From Niastella koreensis GR20-10 (GTDB taxonomy: Bacteria > Bacteroidota > Bacteroidia > Chitinophagales > Chitinophagaceae), in NCBI RefSeq assembly GCF_000246855.1, contig NC_016609.1, forward strand, positions 7,762,744-7,826,743: a DNA stretch of 64,000 nucleotides, read 5' to 3'. Under the pieces are notes generated by a model. The model had not been told where the DNA came from, did no database searches, and worked only from the letters and a program-made list of their open reading frames with translations. Position numbers and translations under genes: made by a program. Within the stretch, counting starts at the first letter, position 1. Every line of letters starts with the position of its first letter. Shown one piece after another: positions 50,143 through 59,490 of this stretch.

Positions 50143-51660
50143 ATGATGCGGAAGTTAGCCTACGTTTGTCTTGTCGTATGTATTTCAGGTCTTTGGGGCT
50201 GCTCTGCATCACGCCAAACATTTGATCCCCAGCATAAGTATTCCAAAAAGCAATTACAAAAGGACTATACTGTTTTTCGTAATGTGCTGGAAGAATCGCA
50301 TCCCAGCCTGTATTGGTTTACCCCCAAAGACAGCATGGATTACTTTTTCAATGATGGGTACAGGCACATCAGCGATTCCATGACCGAATTGCAGTTCCGC
50401 AATATTCTTTCCTATGTGGTAAGCAAGATCCATTGCGGGCATACAGCGGTTAAATATTCCAAACAATACGGTAAGTACCTCGATACAGCTAAATTAAAGA
50501 TGTTTCCCCTGAGCTTTAAGGTGTGGAGCGACTCCATGGTCATTACTGCCAATATCAACCGAAAGGATTCCATTTTGAAATACGGCACCATAGTTACAGC
50601 TATCGATGGATACAGCACCCGGCAGCTCACCGATTCATTCATGAACTATGTTTCCGGCGATGGCAACAGCATAAGCGGTAAATACCAAAGCCTCAGTAAC
50701 AGTGGAGCCTTTGGCAGCCTGTACCGGAATGTAATAGGCATGAAAGACCAGGTGGCCATAACATATATTGACAGCACCGGTACCCAACAAACTGTAAGTG
50801 TACCGGTGTTTGACCCCTCAGTAAAAGATACAACCGAAAAAGCACCCGGAAGTAATAAACCTGGCGCTAAACAGCCTAAGGAGCCCAAAGAAAACCACCA
50901 TCTCCAGTTCGCTTCCCGGTATGTTCAAATAGATACTACGTTGTCCTCGGCTTACATGACGCTGCACACATTTGCAAGAGGGAATAAATTACGGTCTTTT
51001 TACCGGCAGGTTTTCCGGGAGCTGGACCGTCGCAATATTCAACACCTGGTGGTGGACGTGCGCACCAATGGCGGGGGCGATGCCGGCCTTTCTACCCTCT
51101 TAACCCGTTACCTGGCCGATAAGAAGTTCAAACTCGCTGATTCATTATACGCCGTTCGCCGCAGCAGCAAATACGGCAAATACATTTCCTGGCAGCCGTT
51201 TTACTGGTCGCTGTCGCAGTTTGTAACTCATAAAGAAAAAGACGGCAACTATCACTTTGGTTATTTTGAACGCCATTACTTTCATCCCAGGAAAAAACAT
51301 CACTACAATGGGGATATTTACCTGGTAACAGGCGGCAATTCTTTTTCGGCCACAACCTTGTTTGTAAAAGTGCTGCAGGGCCAGCCGAATGTAAAAATAA
51401 TTGGGGAGGAAACGGGTGGCGGCGCCTATGGCAATACAGCCTGGATGATCCCCGATGTTACACTGCCTAACACCAAAGTGCGTTTCAGGCTGCCTAAATT
51501 CAGACTGGTGATGGATGAAAAACTGGTAAAAGATGCCCGGGGAATTATGCCCGATATCCAGGTATCACCAACACGGGAAACCATTCGCCAGGGTATCGAT
51601 CCCAAAGCGGCCGTTATCCGCGGAATGATCCTGCACAAAATTGGCGTGGCTCAACAGTAA
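50143..51660 (+). CDS. S41-family (tail-specific protease-like) lipoprotein
   Basis: 505 aa with a lipobox (LWGC, Cys at about 20). After an N-terminal helical part and a PDZ-like stretch (about 110-220), the S41 core has VVDVRTNGGGDAG, the catalytic Ser in GGNSFSATTLF, and GEETGGGAYGN. A Pro/Lys-rich loop (about 225-250) interrupts the PDZ-like region. It is membrane-anchored in the periplasm or at the surface and likely processes proteins. It overlaps the 3' end of nagA by 10 nt, tail to tail. Confidence 0.88.
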   Translation: MMRKLAYVCLVVCISGLWGCSASRQTFDPQHKYSKKQLQKDYTVFRNVLEESHPSLYWFTPKDSMDYFFNDGYRHISDSMTELQFRNILSYVVSKIHCGHTAVKYSKQYGKYLDTAKLKMFPLSFKVWSDSMVITANINRKDSILKYGTIVTAIDGYSTRQLTDSFMNYVSGDGNSISGKYQSLSNSGAFGSLYRNVIGMKDQVAITYIDSTGTQQTVSVPVFDPSVKDTTEKAPGSNKPGAKQPKEPKENHHLQFASRYVQIDTTLSSAYMTLHTFARGNKLRSFYRQVFRELDRRNIQHLVVDVRTNGGGDAGLSTLLTRYLADKKFKLADSLYAVRRSSKYGKYISWQPFYWSLSQFVTHKEKDGNYHFGYFERHYFHPRKKHHYNGDIYLVTGGNSFSATTLFVKVLQGQPNVKIIGEETGGGAYGNTAWMIPDVTLPNTKVRFRLPKFRLVMDEKLVKDARGIMPDIQVSPTRETIRQGIDPKAAVIRGMILHKIGVAQQ

Positions 51661-52748
51661 ACCCGTTGCAGTTCCAACGCATCATCAAACACTACAAAAT
51701 CGGCGCGATAACCGGGTTCCATTTTACCCAGCATACTACCAGCCATTAATTGGGCTGGATAAGCGGATGCCATCCGTAAGGATTCTTCCAGCGAAATACC
51801 TACATGATTAACTGCATTCTTTACACATTGCAGCATGGTGAGGGCGGAACCGGATAAGGTACCATCAGGCAATGCATACCGGTCACCCCGGAACAGGTGC
51901 TGGTATTCACCGTTGGTGGTTTCGGCCACCGCATCGGTGATAAAGAACAGGCGTTGCTGCAATACTTTTTTGGCAATATGTACCGCTGCATAATCCACAT
52001 GCACGCCATCACAAACAATACTGCTCATGGCTGTAGGATGATTCATAATAGCGCCTACCACGCCAGGCTCCCGGTGTTGCAGGGGCGACATGGCATTAAA
52101 CATATGCGTGGCGGCCGGTATGCCTTTATTAAACGCATCCAGGGCCTGTTTGTAAGTAGCATTGGAATGCCCTATGGAAAGAATGATATTGTGTTGTTGT
52201 AATAGTTTTATAACAGCGTCATCACATTGTTCGGGCGCCAGGGTCATCATTTTAAATACATCCTTACCCTTCTCCAGCAACAGGCTTACTTCCTGGATGG
52301 TTGGCTTTTTTACACAGTTTGCCAGGTGGGCGCCTCTTTTTACCGGGTTAATGTAGGGCCCTTCCAAATGCAAACCCAGCAATCCTTTACCACCCTGTTC
52401 CCAGTAAGCCCGCACCACTTCAAATCCCTGCAGGAATTTTTCAATGGTATTGGTGGCCATGGTGATCATAAAATGCGCACAGCCGCCCGTTAAACAATAT
52501 TCATAGGTGGCTTTCAATGATTCCACCGTGAGGTCCTGTGAGAACAGTTTGCCATTTCCGCCGTAGATCTGCATATCGATAAACGCCGGCGCCAGGGTAA
52601 ACCCTTTCAGGTCTTCTGTTCTGTATTGAGAGGGAATGGCATTCGCGTTAACCACGCCAACAATAACTTCGTTATTCGTTAAAACCGCTTTGTTCTCTTC
52701 AATCTTTTCTCCGTTAAATATTTTTCCGTTGGTGTATGCTACAGACAT
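51651..52748 (-). CDS. nagA: N-acetylglucosamine-6-phosphate deacetylase
   Basis: Removes acetate from GlcNAc-6-P during amino-sugar recycling. 365 aa. Metal and active-site residues: HLEGPYINP with the catalytic-site Glu, SIGHSNATY, THMFNAMSP and FITDAVAET with the general acid-base Asp. The N-terminal DMQIYGG motif matches the family. nagB is not in the window. Such an enzyme fits a chitin- or peptidoglycan-recycling soil bacterium. Confidence 0.94.
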   Translation of the reverse strand: MSVAYTNGKIFNGEKIEENKAVLTNNEVIVGVVNANAIPSQYRTEDLKGFTLAPAFIDMQIYGGNGKLFSQDLTVESLKATYEYCLTGGCAHFMITMATNTIEKFLQGFEVVRAYWEQGGKGLLGLHLEGPYINPVKRGAHLANCVKKPTIQEVSLLLEKGKDVFKMMTLAPEQCDDAVIKLLQQHNIILSIGHSNATYKQALDAFNKGIPAATHMFNAMSPLQHREPGVVGAIMNHPTAMSSIVCDGVHVDYAAVHIAKKVLQQRLFFITDAVAETTNGEYQHLFRGDRYALPDGTLSGSALTMLQCVKNAVNHVGISLEESLRMASAYPAQLMAGSMLGKMEPGYRADFVVFDDALELQRVYC

Positions 52749-52814
52749 AGGTAAGATTTCGAAACTGATTAAATTAAATATTGGTGGAATGCCCGAATAT
52801 CAGCATCCCATTCA

Positions 52815-52830
52815 TCCGCCAGCTGGCGGA
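52815..52830. repeat. 16-bp perfect palindrome, dispersed-repeat type
   Basis: TCCGCCAGCTGGCGGA is fully self-complementary. It lies in the 94-bp gap between nagA and the nitrilase-type gene. Confidence 0.45.
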
Positions 52831-52842
52831 CCGATTGCCGAT

Positions 52843-53721
52843 TCACGCAATTATAAAACGATCGGCGTCTTTCAAAAATGGTAATTTATTCCGTACTTCC
52901 TCCAGGGAATCTTTTTGCAGGGTGATGGTGAAAACATCTTCGTCCTGCGCCTTAGTGTACAATGGTGCGCCCATGGCATCAACAATCATTGTGTCTCCAC
53001 TGTAGTGGTGGCCCATTCCATCGGTTCCTACGCGGTTTACGCCAACTACATAACATTGGTTTTCTATGGCTCTTGCCTGCAACAAAGTTTTCCAGGCATG
53101 GTTGCGTTTTTCGGGCCAGTTGGCCACATACACCAGCACATCATATTCGGGCGTTGTATCGGTAATGGATGAACCGACTTCCTCCGGTGGCGGCATAGGC
53201 AGATCGCGTGCTTCCATTTCCGAAGCTACCAGGTCGGCCAGGGAGCTGGCTGCAAGTTTTTGCCTGGCCCATACCGGAAAACGCAGATCGTAGCACACCA
53301 GCAGGTTCAGCTTCCAGCCCTTTACAGATGCAATTAATCTTTTATTGCCGGGTGTGTAATGCTGGTCTTCATCAGCGTAGGCAAACAGATGCCGTTTATC
53401 GTAATAACCGTATTGGCCGTTAGGCAGCATCCATATCAGGCGGTTGTAATAGTTTCCCTCCTCTTCAATTATCAAACTGCCTGTGATAATGATCTTTCTT
53501 TCAGCCGACAGGTTCTTCATCCAGCTCACGGTGGCGCCATCCATTTTTTCGGCCAGCTTTTCCACATTCATGCTAAAACCGGTGCTGAACATTTCGGGCA
53601 GAATTACCACTTCGGTTCGCTGCTGCAACCCGCGGATCTTTTCTTCAAAATGCTGCAGGTTGGCGGTTTTATCTTCCCACTGCAAATTGCTTTGTATGGT
53701 GGTGATGGTTAGTGTTGACAT
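52843..53721 (-). CDS. Nitrilase-superfamily amidase (YafV/Nit2-like)
   Basis: 292 aa, carbon-nitrogen hydrolase fold. Catalytic triad E43 (ILPEMFSTG), K109 (YDKRHLF) and C143 (LLVCYDLRF). Relatives with this signature are omega-amidases acting on alpha-ketoglutaramate or ketosuccinamate. Odd feature: residues about 155-191, between PVWARQ and EYDVLVYVANWP, form a Pro/Glu-rich insertion not usual at this position. The triad is unaffected. A perfect -7 element lies 16 nt upstream of the ATG. Confidence 0.9.
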   Translation of the reverse strand: MSTLTITTIQSNLQWEDKTANLQHFEEKIRGLQQRTEVVILPEMFSTGFSMNVEKLAEKMDGATVSWMKNLSAERKIIITGSLIIEEEGNYYNRLIWMLPNGQYGYYDKRHLFAYADEDQHYTPGNKRLIASVKGWKLNLLVCYDLRFPVWARQKLAASSLADLVASEMEARDLPMPPPEEVGSSITDTTPEYDVLVYVANWPEKRNHAWKTLLQARAIENQCYVVGVNRVGTDGMGHHYSGDTMIVDAMGAPLYTKAQDEDVFTITLQKDSLEEVRNKLPFLKDADRFIIA

Positions 53722-53737
53722 GATTAGAATTAGACCG

Positions 53738-53745
53738 CAAAGGTA
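53738..53745 (-). promoter_or_regulatory. -7 promoter element of the nitrilase-type gene
   Basis: TACCTTTG on the minus strand, perfect match, 16 nt before the ATG at 53721. Confidence 0.55.
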
Positions 53746-53777
53746 ATTGTATTTTTAATGAGTATTTTTAAACTACC

Positions 53778-54227
53778 ATGAACGATAATTCAACCATCAT
53801 CCGGCTGGCGACAGCAAAAGACGTACCCGACCTGGCCAACCTGATGAATATACTGGGATACCCCACAACGGTGGCAGAAATGCAACAACGGTTTGAATTG
53901 TTACAATCTAATCCGGATTACCTTACCTGGGTTGCGGTTTGTAATAACGAGGTTGCCGGAATGATCGGTCTTGTGCGAAATATCTATTTCGAGAAAAACG
54001 GCCTGTACATCCGCGTAGGAGCGCTGGTGGTGAACAACGCATTCCGTAAAATGGGTTTGGGCAAGGCATTACTGCAAAAGGCAACAGACTGGGCTATAGA
54101 ATGTGGTATAACCCAGATCTATTTAACCAGCGGCAACCGCGAAGAAAGGATCGATGCGCATGCTTTTTATAAACACCTGGGGTTTGAACCCCGCTCTACC
54201 GGTTTTGTAAAAACACTACAACCCTGA
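53778..54227 (+). CDS. GNAT-family N-acetyltransferase
   Basis: 149 aa single-domain GNAT. The acetyl-CoA site is visible as VVNNAFRKMGLGKALLQKA (R-x-x-G-x-G), with the late HAFYKHLGFE motif. The substrate cannot be inferred. Divergent from the nitrilase-type gene across 56 bp. Confidence 0.9.
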   Translation: MNDNSTIIRLATAKDVPDLANLMNILGYPTTVAEMQQRFELLQSNPDYLTWVAVCNNEVAGMIGLVRNIYFEKNGLYIRVGALVVNNAFRKMGLGKALLQKATDWAIECGITQIYLTSGNREERIDAHAFYKHLGFEPRSTGFVKTLQP

Positions 54228-54268
54228 TTGTTCCCATACTACATTCTTTTAAATACAATCTCTACAGT

Positions 54269-54276
54269 TATTTTTG
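54269..54276 (+). promoter_or_regulatory. -7 promoter element of the 54282 gene
   Basis: TATTTTTG, perfect consensus, ending 5 nt before the ATG at 54282. Confidence 0.5.
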
Positions 54277-54281
54277 CAATT

Positions 54282-54758
54282 ATGAGAAGCGCTACCGTTC
54301 ATGAACTGAAACAGGAATTATTGAACATGCCTGCCGCAGAATTAACTGAACTTTGCCTGCGGCTGGCAAAATATAAAAAGGAAAACAAGGAGTTATTAAC
54401 GTACCTGTTGTTTGAAGCGCACAACGAACAGGGTTTTGTGCAATCTGTTAAAAAAGAAATAGATGAGGAATTTGCACAGATCAATCACAACAATTTGTAT
54501 TACGTAAAGAAAACGTTGCGAAAGATCTTGCGCATCATCAATAAACACATAAGGTATACCGGTTCCGCCCAGGCAACCGTTGAATTGCTGATCTATTTTC
54601 TACACTCAATAAAAGATGCAGGTATTCCCATTCAGAAAAATCCCATCATTGCCAATTTGTACAAAGGCCAGTTGGAGAAGATCAATAAAACTTTACTAAA
54701 TCTGCACGAAGACTTACAATACGATTATTCCAGGTCAATAGTTGCTTTGGAATTGTAA
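54282..54758 (+). CDS. Hypothetical helical protein, 158 aa
   Basis: Not recognised. The ATG at 54282 is preferred over the longer frame from 54228 because a perfect -7 element lies between them. The protein is all-helical, charged and cytoplasmic (ELKQELLNMPAAELTELCLR, YYVKKTLRKILRIINKHIRY). It may be cotranscribed with the preceding GNAT gene (54 nt gap) or read from its own promoter. Homologues of this size appear in other Bacteroidota as uncharacterised proteins. Confidence 0.72.
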   Translation: MRSATVHELKQELLNMPAAELTELCLRLAKYKKENKELLTYLLFEAHNEQGFVQSVKKEIDEEFAQINHNNLYYVKKTLRKILRIINKHIRYTGSAQATVELLIYFLHSIKDAGIPIQKNPIIANLYKGQLEKINKTLLNLHEDLQYDYSRSIVALEL

Positions 54759-54967
54759 ATGCTTGTTGTAGTTTGTTATATGGAAAACCTTTTCACGCAG
54801 CATCTCGTATATATACAGGGCTTTACTAACCATTAACAAAATCTTGATTATTCACATACAACTTATCGCTGCTTTGCGTTATCTTAATAGTAGTCGTAGT
54901 TGTATGTTCAAGACATGCCAACAGAGTGGTTCGTAATTTGTATATTAACTTACGTAATGCTAGTACA

Positions 54968-55486
54968 ATGAACATTTCAATACGGCCTGAGCAACCGGCC
55001 GACATAGATAACATTTATGAACTCAACACATCAGTGTTTGAGCAGGAGAATGAAGCCAGACTAGTTGATCAAGTGCGCCAGGGATCACATTTCATCCCTG
55101 AGTTATCACTGGTGGCTTATTCAGATGACAAATTAATCGGATATATTTTATTTTCCGGGATCACCATCACAAATGGCGACTACCATTATCAAAGTTTGGG
55201 TTTAACATCAATGGTAGTTGATCCGGCTTATCAAAAACAAGGAGTTGGGGCTAAATTAATTACCAGCGGTTTACAAAAAGCTGCAGGGCTTGGGTATACT
55301 GCTGTGTTTGTTTTTGGTCATGAATTTTACTTTCCAAAATTCGGATTTCTTCCCGCCGCGCGCTGGAACATCAAACCACCATTTGAAGTGCCGGCAGAAG
55401 TTTTTATGGCGTTGGAATTAATCCCCAACGCGCTGGAATACGTGTCGGGGATTGTAGAATTTCCTATCGAGTTTTCTGTTATGTAA
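54968..55486 (+). CDS. GNAT-family N-acetyltransferase (YhbS-like)
   Basis: 172 aa from the ATG at 54968; the longer frame begins at GTG-type codon 54926 before a promoter-like TAATTTG. Signature VVDPAYQKQGVGAKLI for acetyl-CoA binding, and VFVFGHEFYFPKFGF typical of the YhbS-type group. A SLVAYSDDKLIGYILFSGI strand precedes it. The substrate is unknown. It converges with a PAP2-type gene at a 9-nt gap. Confidence 0.88.
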   Translation: MNISIRPEQPADIDNIYELNTSVFEQENEARLVDQVRQGSHFIPELSLVAYSDDKLIGYILFSGITITNGDYHYQSLGLTSMVVDPAYQKQGVGAKLITSGLQKAAGLGYTAVFVFGHEFYFPKFGFLPAARWNIKPPFEVPAEVFMALELIPNALEYVSGIVEFPIEFSVM

Positions 55487-55495
55487 AATTCTTTC

Positions 55496-56365
55496 TTACA
55501 ATTTGTACAGAACCGCTAAGCCATGCGATTGACCGGTAAACGGTAAAATGGTGAAATTGGGATTTTTGATCCATTTTGTTCTGTGCAGGCGAGGCACCAA
55601 TAAGCCAGTCAATGTGCCTTGCACTGTTCCCAGCAATATATCTGATGGGAAATGCAGTCCACCCCGATGCCGCATATAGCCTGTGTAGGCAGTAGCAGCG
55701 CCTGCTACACTATAAAATACCCATTTGGCTTTGGAGTCCGGATGATAGTCTGCCCATACCTGTGCAAAGAAAAAAGTAGAAGTAGCTACCAACGCTACGT
55801 GCCCGGCATAAAAGGAATTCTTACCACCACCCCGCGTACGATAATCCATTGGCGTTTCTTCACTATATACATATGGCCGGTACCTGTTAGTAAGATAGCT
55901 CGATCCGGTATACAGGATGCCGGTTACCGACATCGCTTCCAGGTACAGAAATGATAACTTGAAGAAATCCTGTCGCATTCTTTTATCAAACAAAAAGAAC
56001 ACCGGCATTGGCATAGAAGCATAGAAAGGTATATAGCTCAATTGATCAACCTTTTTATTATACGGCCGTATACCCCAGCGATCAAAACCATTTACATTGC
56101 TTTTATTTAATCCTGAAATGGTTTCAGGATCTGATGGATCCTTATCATAAATTTTCGAGAAGGCATATAACGACCATCCTGTACCTATAGCCGTAATTGG
56201 TATATCGGCGCCCAGGTTTAACTTGTACACTTCTCCAGGTTTTTCTTTTTTTTCCGGCTGTTGAAAGGGTAATGTATCACGAGTTAGACTTGCAGAATCG
56301 TTCTGAGCAAAGACTGTTGCGGATACAAAAAGGACAGCCGGAACTATTAGAACTAACTTCTTCAT
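55496..56365 (-). CDS. PAP2-family phosphatase, exported form
   Basis: 289 aa from the ATG at 56365, which opens directly onto a signal peptide (ATVFAQ); the longer frame adds a non-conserved 17 residues. Several membrane segments and a degenerate PAP2 signature: TNRYRPY, NSFYAGH in place of PSGH, and RHRGGLHFPSD with the catalytic His and Asp. Related exported PAP2 proteins in Bacteroidota act on lipid A or undecaprenyl pyrophosphate in the periplasm (family inference). It shares no close similarity with the PAP2 protein at 5339. Confidence 0.85.
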   Translation of the reverse strand: MKKLVLIVPAVLFVSATVFAQNDSASLTRDTLPFQQPEKKEKPGEVYKLNLGADIPITAIGTGWSLYAFSKIYDKDPSDPETISGLNKSNVNGFDRWGIRPYNKKVDQLSYIPFYASMPMPVFFLFDKRMRQDFFKLSFLYLEAMSVTGILYTGSSYLTNRYRPYVYSEETPMDYRTRGGGKNSFYAGHVALVATSTFFFAQVWADYHPDSKAKWVFYSVAGAATAYTGYMRHRGGLHFPSDILLGTVQGTLTGLLVPRLHRTKWIKNPNFTILPFTGQSHGLAVLYKL

Positions 56366-56451
56366 AGCTATCCTTTTATGTATATAATATGTGACTGTAC
56401 AATAACAGTTATACAATGTTTATGCCATGGCGCCAGGTGGGGAATGCACAT

Positions 56452-56483
56452 AAAAAAGCCCTCCCGATGTATCGGGAGGGCTT
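56452..56483 (-). terminator. Terminator of the GH gene
   Basis: AAGCCCTCCCGAT pairs with ATCGGGAGGGCTT over a 2-nt loop; the minus strand continues into a T run. Confidence 0.85.
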
Positions 56484-56499
56484 GTATCTTATTGTACTG

Positions 56500-59127
56500 C
56501 TATTTTTTCTCCGCAGGTGATGATAAGGAGTGTACCAACTCAGCTACCAACGCTGTCCAACCGGTTTGGTGACTGGCGCCTAAACCGGCACCAGTTTCCC
56601 CATGAAAATATTCATAGAACAAAATGAGATCGGCATTTTCTGAACGTTGATAGAACCAGCTGTAAGCCCCGTGTGCCGGCCGTTTGCCATGCTGGTTAGG
56701 TTGGAACAACGTAATCAGCCGGCGCGTCAATTCTTCTGCCACCTGTTTCAGGTTCATCTTATTACCGCTGCCAATGGGGCATTCTACTTCCAGTTCATCT
56801 CCATAAAATTCACCAAAGTGGCGAATGGATTGAATGATGATATAATTGATAGGCATCCACAACGGACCACGCCAGTTGGAGTTACCACCAAACATATCAG
56901 AGGTTGAATCGCCCGGTTCATAATGAATTTTATATTCAACTCCCCGGATGGTTACCGAGAACGGATGGGTTTCGTGGTACTTCGACAAAGCGCGTATACC
57001 CCAGGGTGCGAGAAACTGTGTTTCGTCTAACAACCGCTGTAATAAGAACACCACTCTTTCTTTTGGCACCAATGATAACAACGTGCTTTTGCCATCATGC
57101 CTTTCTTCATTAGGCCAGTACTTGTTATTTTTCTTCCGGTATTCTTCAAACCAGGTAATGCGTTTATTGAAATCACCTAGTTTATCCAGCACCCGCTTTT
57201 CAATAGTTGATACTGCAAAAAGCGAGGTAAGCCCTACTATAGAGAAAATGCGCAAATGCAGGGGTTCGGAACCGGCAATAGATAATGTATCGTAGAAGAA
57301 CTTGTCTTCCTGGTTCCACATGCCCTGCTCATTCAACGCTTCTGCAATTAATACAAAGTGTTCAAAGAATTTGGTGGCCGTGTCTTCAAATGAAACATCG
57401 TGCATGGCAATTTCCAATGCCATATCCATCATATTCAATGCATACATCCCCATCCAGCTGGTGCCATCCGCTTGCTCCAGTTCCATATCGTTATGCACAA
57501 GGTGACTGCGGTTAAATACCCCGATGTTATCCAATCCCAGGAAGCCGCCCTGGAACATGTTGTTGCCATTGGAGTCTTTGCGGTTTATCCACCAGGTAAA
57601 GTTGATGATGAGCTTTTGGAAGATGCGTTTCAGGAAAGTGATATCCCCCTTCCCGGTTTGTTGTTTTTCAATGCGGTACACTTCCAGTGCCGCCCAGGCC
57701 TGTACCGGCGGATTTACATCACTGAAGTTCCATTCGTAAGCCGGCAGCTGCCCATCGGGTTTCATGTACCACTCCCGCATAATGAGCGTAAGCTGGTGCT
57801 TGGCAAAAACCGGGTCAACCATAGCCATGGGAATGCACTGAAAAGCCAGATCCCAGGCGGCATACCAGGGATATTCCCATTTATCGGGCATACAAATGAT
57901 GTCCTGGTTCTTGAGGTGCTTCCAATCGTGGTTACGGCCCGTTAACCGGCCCGCGCTTGGCGGAGTGAGTCCGTCGCCACTCGTGAGCCATTTTTCTATA
58001 TCGAAGTGATAATACTGTTTGCTCCATAATAACCCGGCCAGCGCCCGGCGTTGAATTTTTGCCAGTCCCGGGGTTTTCGTATTCGACAATACTTTGGCGT
58101 AAAAAGCATCTGCTTCTTCTTTTCGTTGTGAAAAGATGTCTGCAAAGCCAGGATGAAAAGGATTGTCGATGACCTTATTGCTGAGACGAAGATAAACAGT
58201 TTCAGAGCGGCCACCCTGAACCCGTAATTTATATACAGGGGCAAACTTAGTCCCTGCTTTCTTTTGACGAAGGGCTTCTACATTCTCCCCTTTTATAATA
58301 GCGCCATGAAAAGCATCTTTGGTAAAAGGCGATAAATTCGGTTTGCCATTTACTTTTTCAAAATTAGTTTCGTTCTCCGTAAAGAGCGTATTATGTGGCG
58401 ACTGAAAATATAAATAATAAGTTCCTAACCGGTGATGCATTGCTTTTACCGAATTCTTATCCCGCCACGAGATGGATGGCTTTTTCCTGGAGGAGTCATG
58501 TTCCCAGCGATTGTAAAACCACAGGGTAGGTAACAGCGTTATTTCGGCTGACTTGGTATGGTGGTTATGAATGTTGATCCTGATGCAAATATCCTTCGAA
58601 TTGTGTTTGGCGTAGGTTACATTAACATCAAAATATTCATTGTTATTAAACACACCGGTATCGAGGAGCTCATATTCCGGTTCGGTACGTGAGCGTTGGC
58701 GGTTTACAGCCAGCAGGTCGTCGTAAGGAAATTTCTGCTGGGGGTATTTATACAAATACTCCATGTAATAGTGAGTAGGCAAATTGTCGAGGTAGTAATA
58801 CAGTTCTTTTACATCCTCACCGTGATTACCCTCATAGTTGCCAAGGCCAAACAGGCGTTCTTTCAAAATGGAGTCCTTTCCATTCCATACAGTGATCGCA
58901 AAACAAAGATTTTGAAAGAAATCGGAAATACCTGCAATTCCATCTTCGCCCCATCGGTAGGCACGAAAACGGGCCTGGTCGTGGGTAAGATAATTCCAGG
59001 CATCACTATTTGGACTAAAATCTTCCCTGACAGTTCCCCATTGGCGTTCGCTTAAATACGGTCCCCATTGTTCCAAAGGGATTTTCCTTGTGGAATTAAC
59101 CGCAAGTCGTTGATGTTCTGCACTCAT
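56500..59127 (-). CDS. MGH1-like/GH63-type glucosidase
   Basis: 875 aa, cytoplasmic (no signal peptide). An alpha/alpha-toroid glycosidase: opening SERQWGTVREDFSPNSDAWNYL, a beta-sandwich half (about 140-360), then the catalytic barrel with RNHDWKHLKNQDIICMPDKWEYPWYAAWDLAFQ, PVQAWAALEVYR, and a late GNSNWRGPLWMPINYI with the family's conserved Asp/Glu. Relatives of this class hydrolyse alpha-glucosides such as mannosylglycerate or glucosylglycerate; the exact substrate cannot be read off. It ends at a strong terminator and has no sugar-utilisation neighbours. Confidence 0.88.
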   Translation of the reverse strand: MSAEHQRLAVNSTRKIPLEQWGPYLSERQWGTVREDFSPNSDAWNYLTHDQARFRAYRWGEDGIAGISDFFQNLCFAITVWNGKDSILKERLFGLGNYEGNHGEDVKELYYYLDNLPTHYYMEYLYKYPQQKFPYDDLLAVNRQRSRTEPEYELLDTGVFNNNEYFDVNVTYAKHNSKDICIRINIHNHHTKSAEITLLPTLWFYNRWEHDSSRKKPSISWRDKNSVKAMHHRLGTYYLYFQSPHNTLFTENETNFEKVNGKPNLSPFTKDAFHGAIIKGENVEALRQKKAGTKFAPVYKLRVQGGRSETVYLRLSNKVIDNPFHPGFADIFSQRKEEADAFYAKVLSNTKTPGLAKIQRRALAGLLWSKQYYHFDIEKWLTSGDGLTPPSAGRLTGRNHDWKHLKNQDIICMPDKWEYPWYAAWDLAFQCIPMAMVDPVFAKHQLTLIMREWYMKPDGQLPAYEWNFSDVNPPVQAWAALEVYRIEKQQTGKGDITFLKRIFQKLIINFTWWINRKDSNGNNMFQGGFLGLDNIGVFNRSHLVHNDMELEQADGTSWMGMYALNMMDMALEIAMHDVSFEDTATKFFEHFVLIAEALNEQGMWNQEDKFFYDTLSIAGSEPLHLRIFSIVGLTSLFAVSTIEKRVLDKLGDFNKRITWFEEYRKKNNKYWPNEERHDGKSTLLSLVPKERVVFLLQRLLDETQFLAPWGIRALSKYHETHPFSVTIRGVEYKIHYEPGDSTSDMFGGNSNWRGPLWMPINYIIIQSIRHFGEFYGDELEVECPIGSGNKMNLKQVAEELTRRLITLFQPNQHGKRPAHGAYSWFYQRSENADLILFYEYFHGETGAGLGASHQTGWTALVAELVHSLSSPAEKK

Positions 59128-59490
59128 GGTCCGGTTTTCTTCTAACTTTTAATATTAATTCGCTGGCAAGCGACCGGCGGTAAGCAATATTGATTAATGG
59201 TACAAATTACCATTATGAAGTTAGGGCATAGGATGCATTTAATAAAAGAATATGCAATTGTTTATGAAAGGAAAATAGTGGGAAATACCTATCCGCGGAT
59301 TATGTATTTATGGGGATTATTAACAAAATCGGTCAGATCAACTTTTGCAAGCATTTCATTGGCTCGCTTTAATTTTTTTTAAGAAAGCTTTTTACCCTTT
59401 TTTCCAGTCATATATTAAATATAATTATTCCCCTTAATTAAAAAGCAAGATAGACATCGCTACTAACGTGCCCGTAATTTTTGATTTAGT
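59128..59490. other. Gene-free region upstream of the GH gene
   Basis: AT-rich. A 61-codon frame on the plus strand (59197-59382) has no support from composition, start context or similarity. I see no clear repeat or terminator. Confidence 0.5.
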
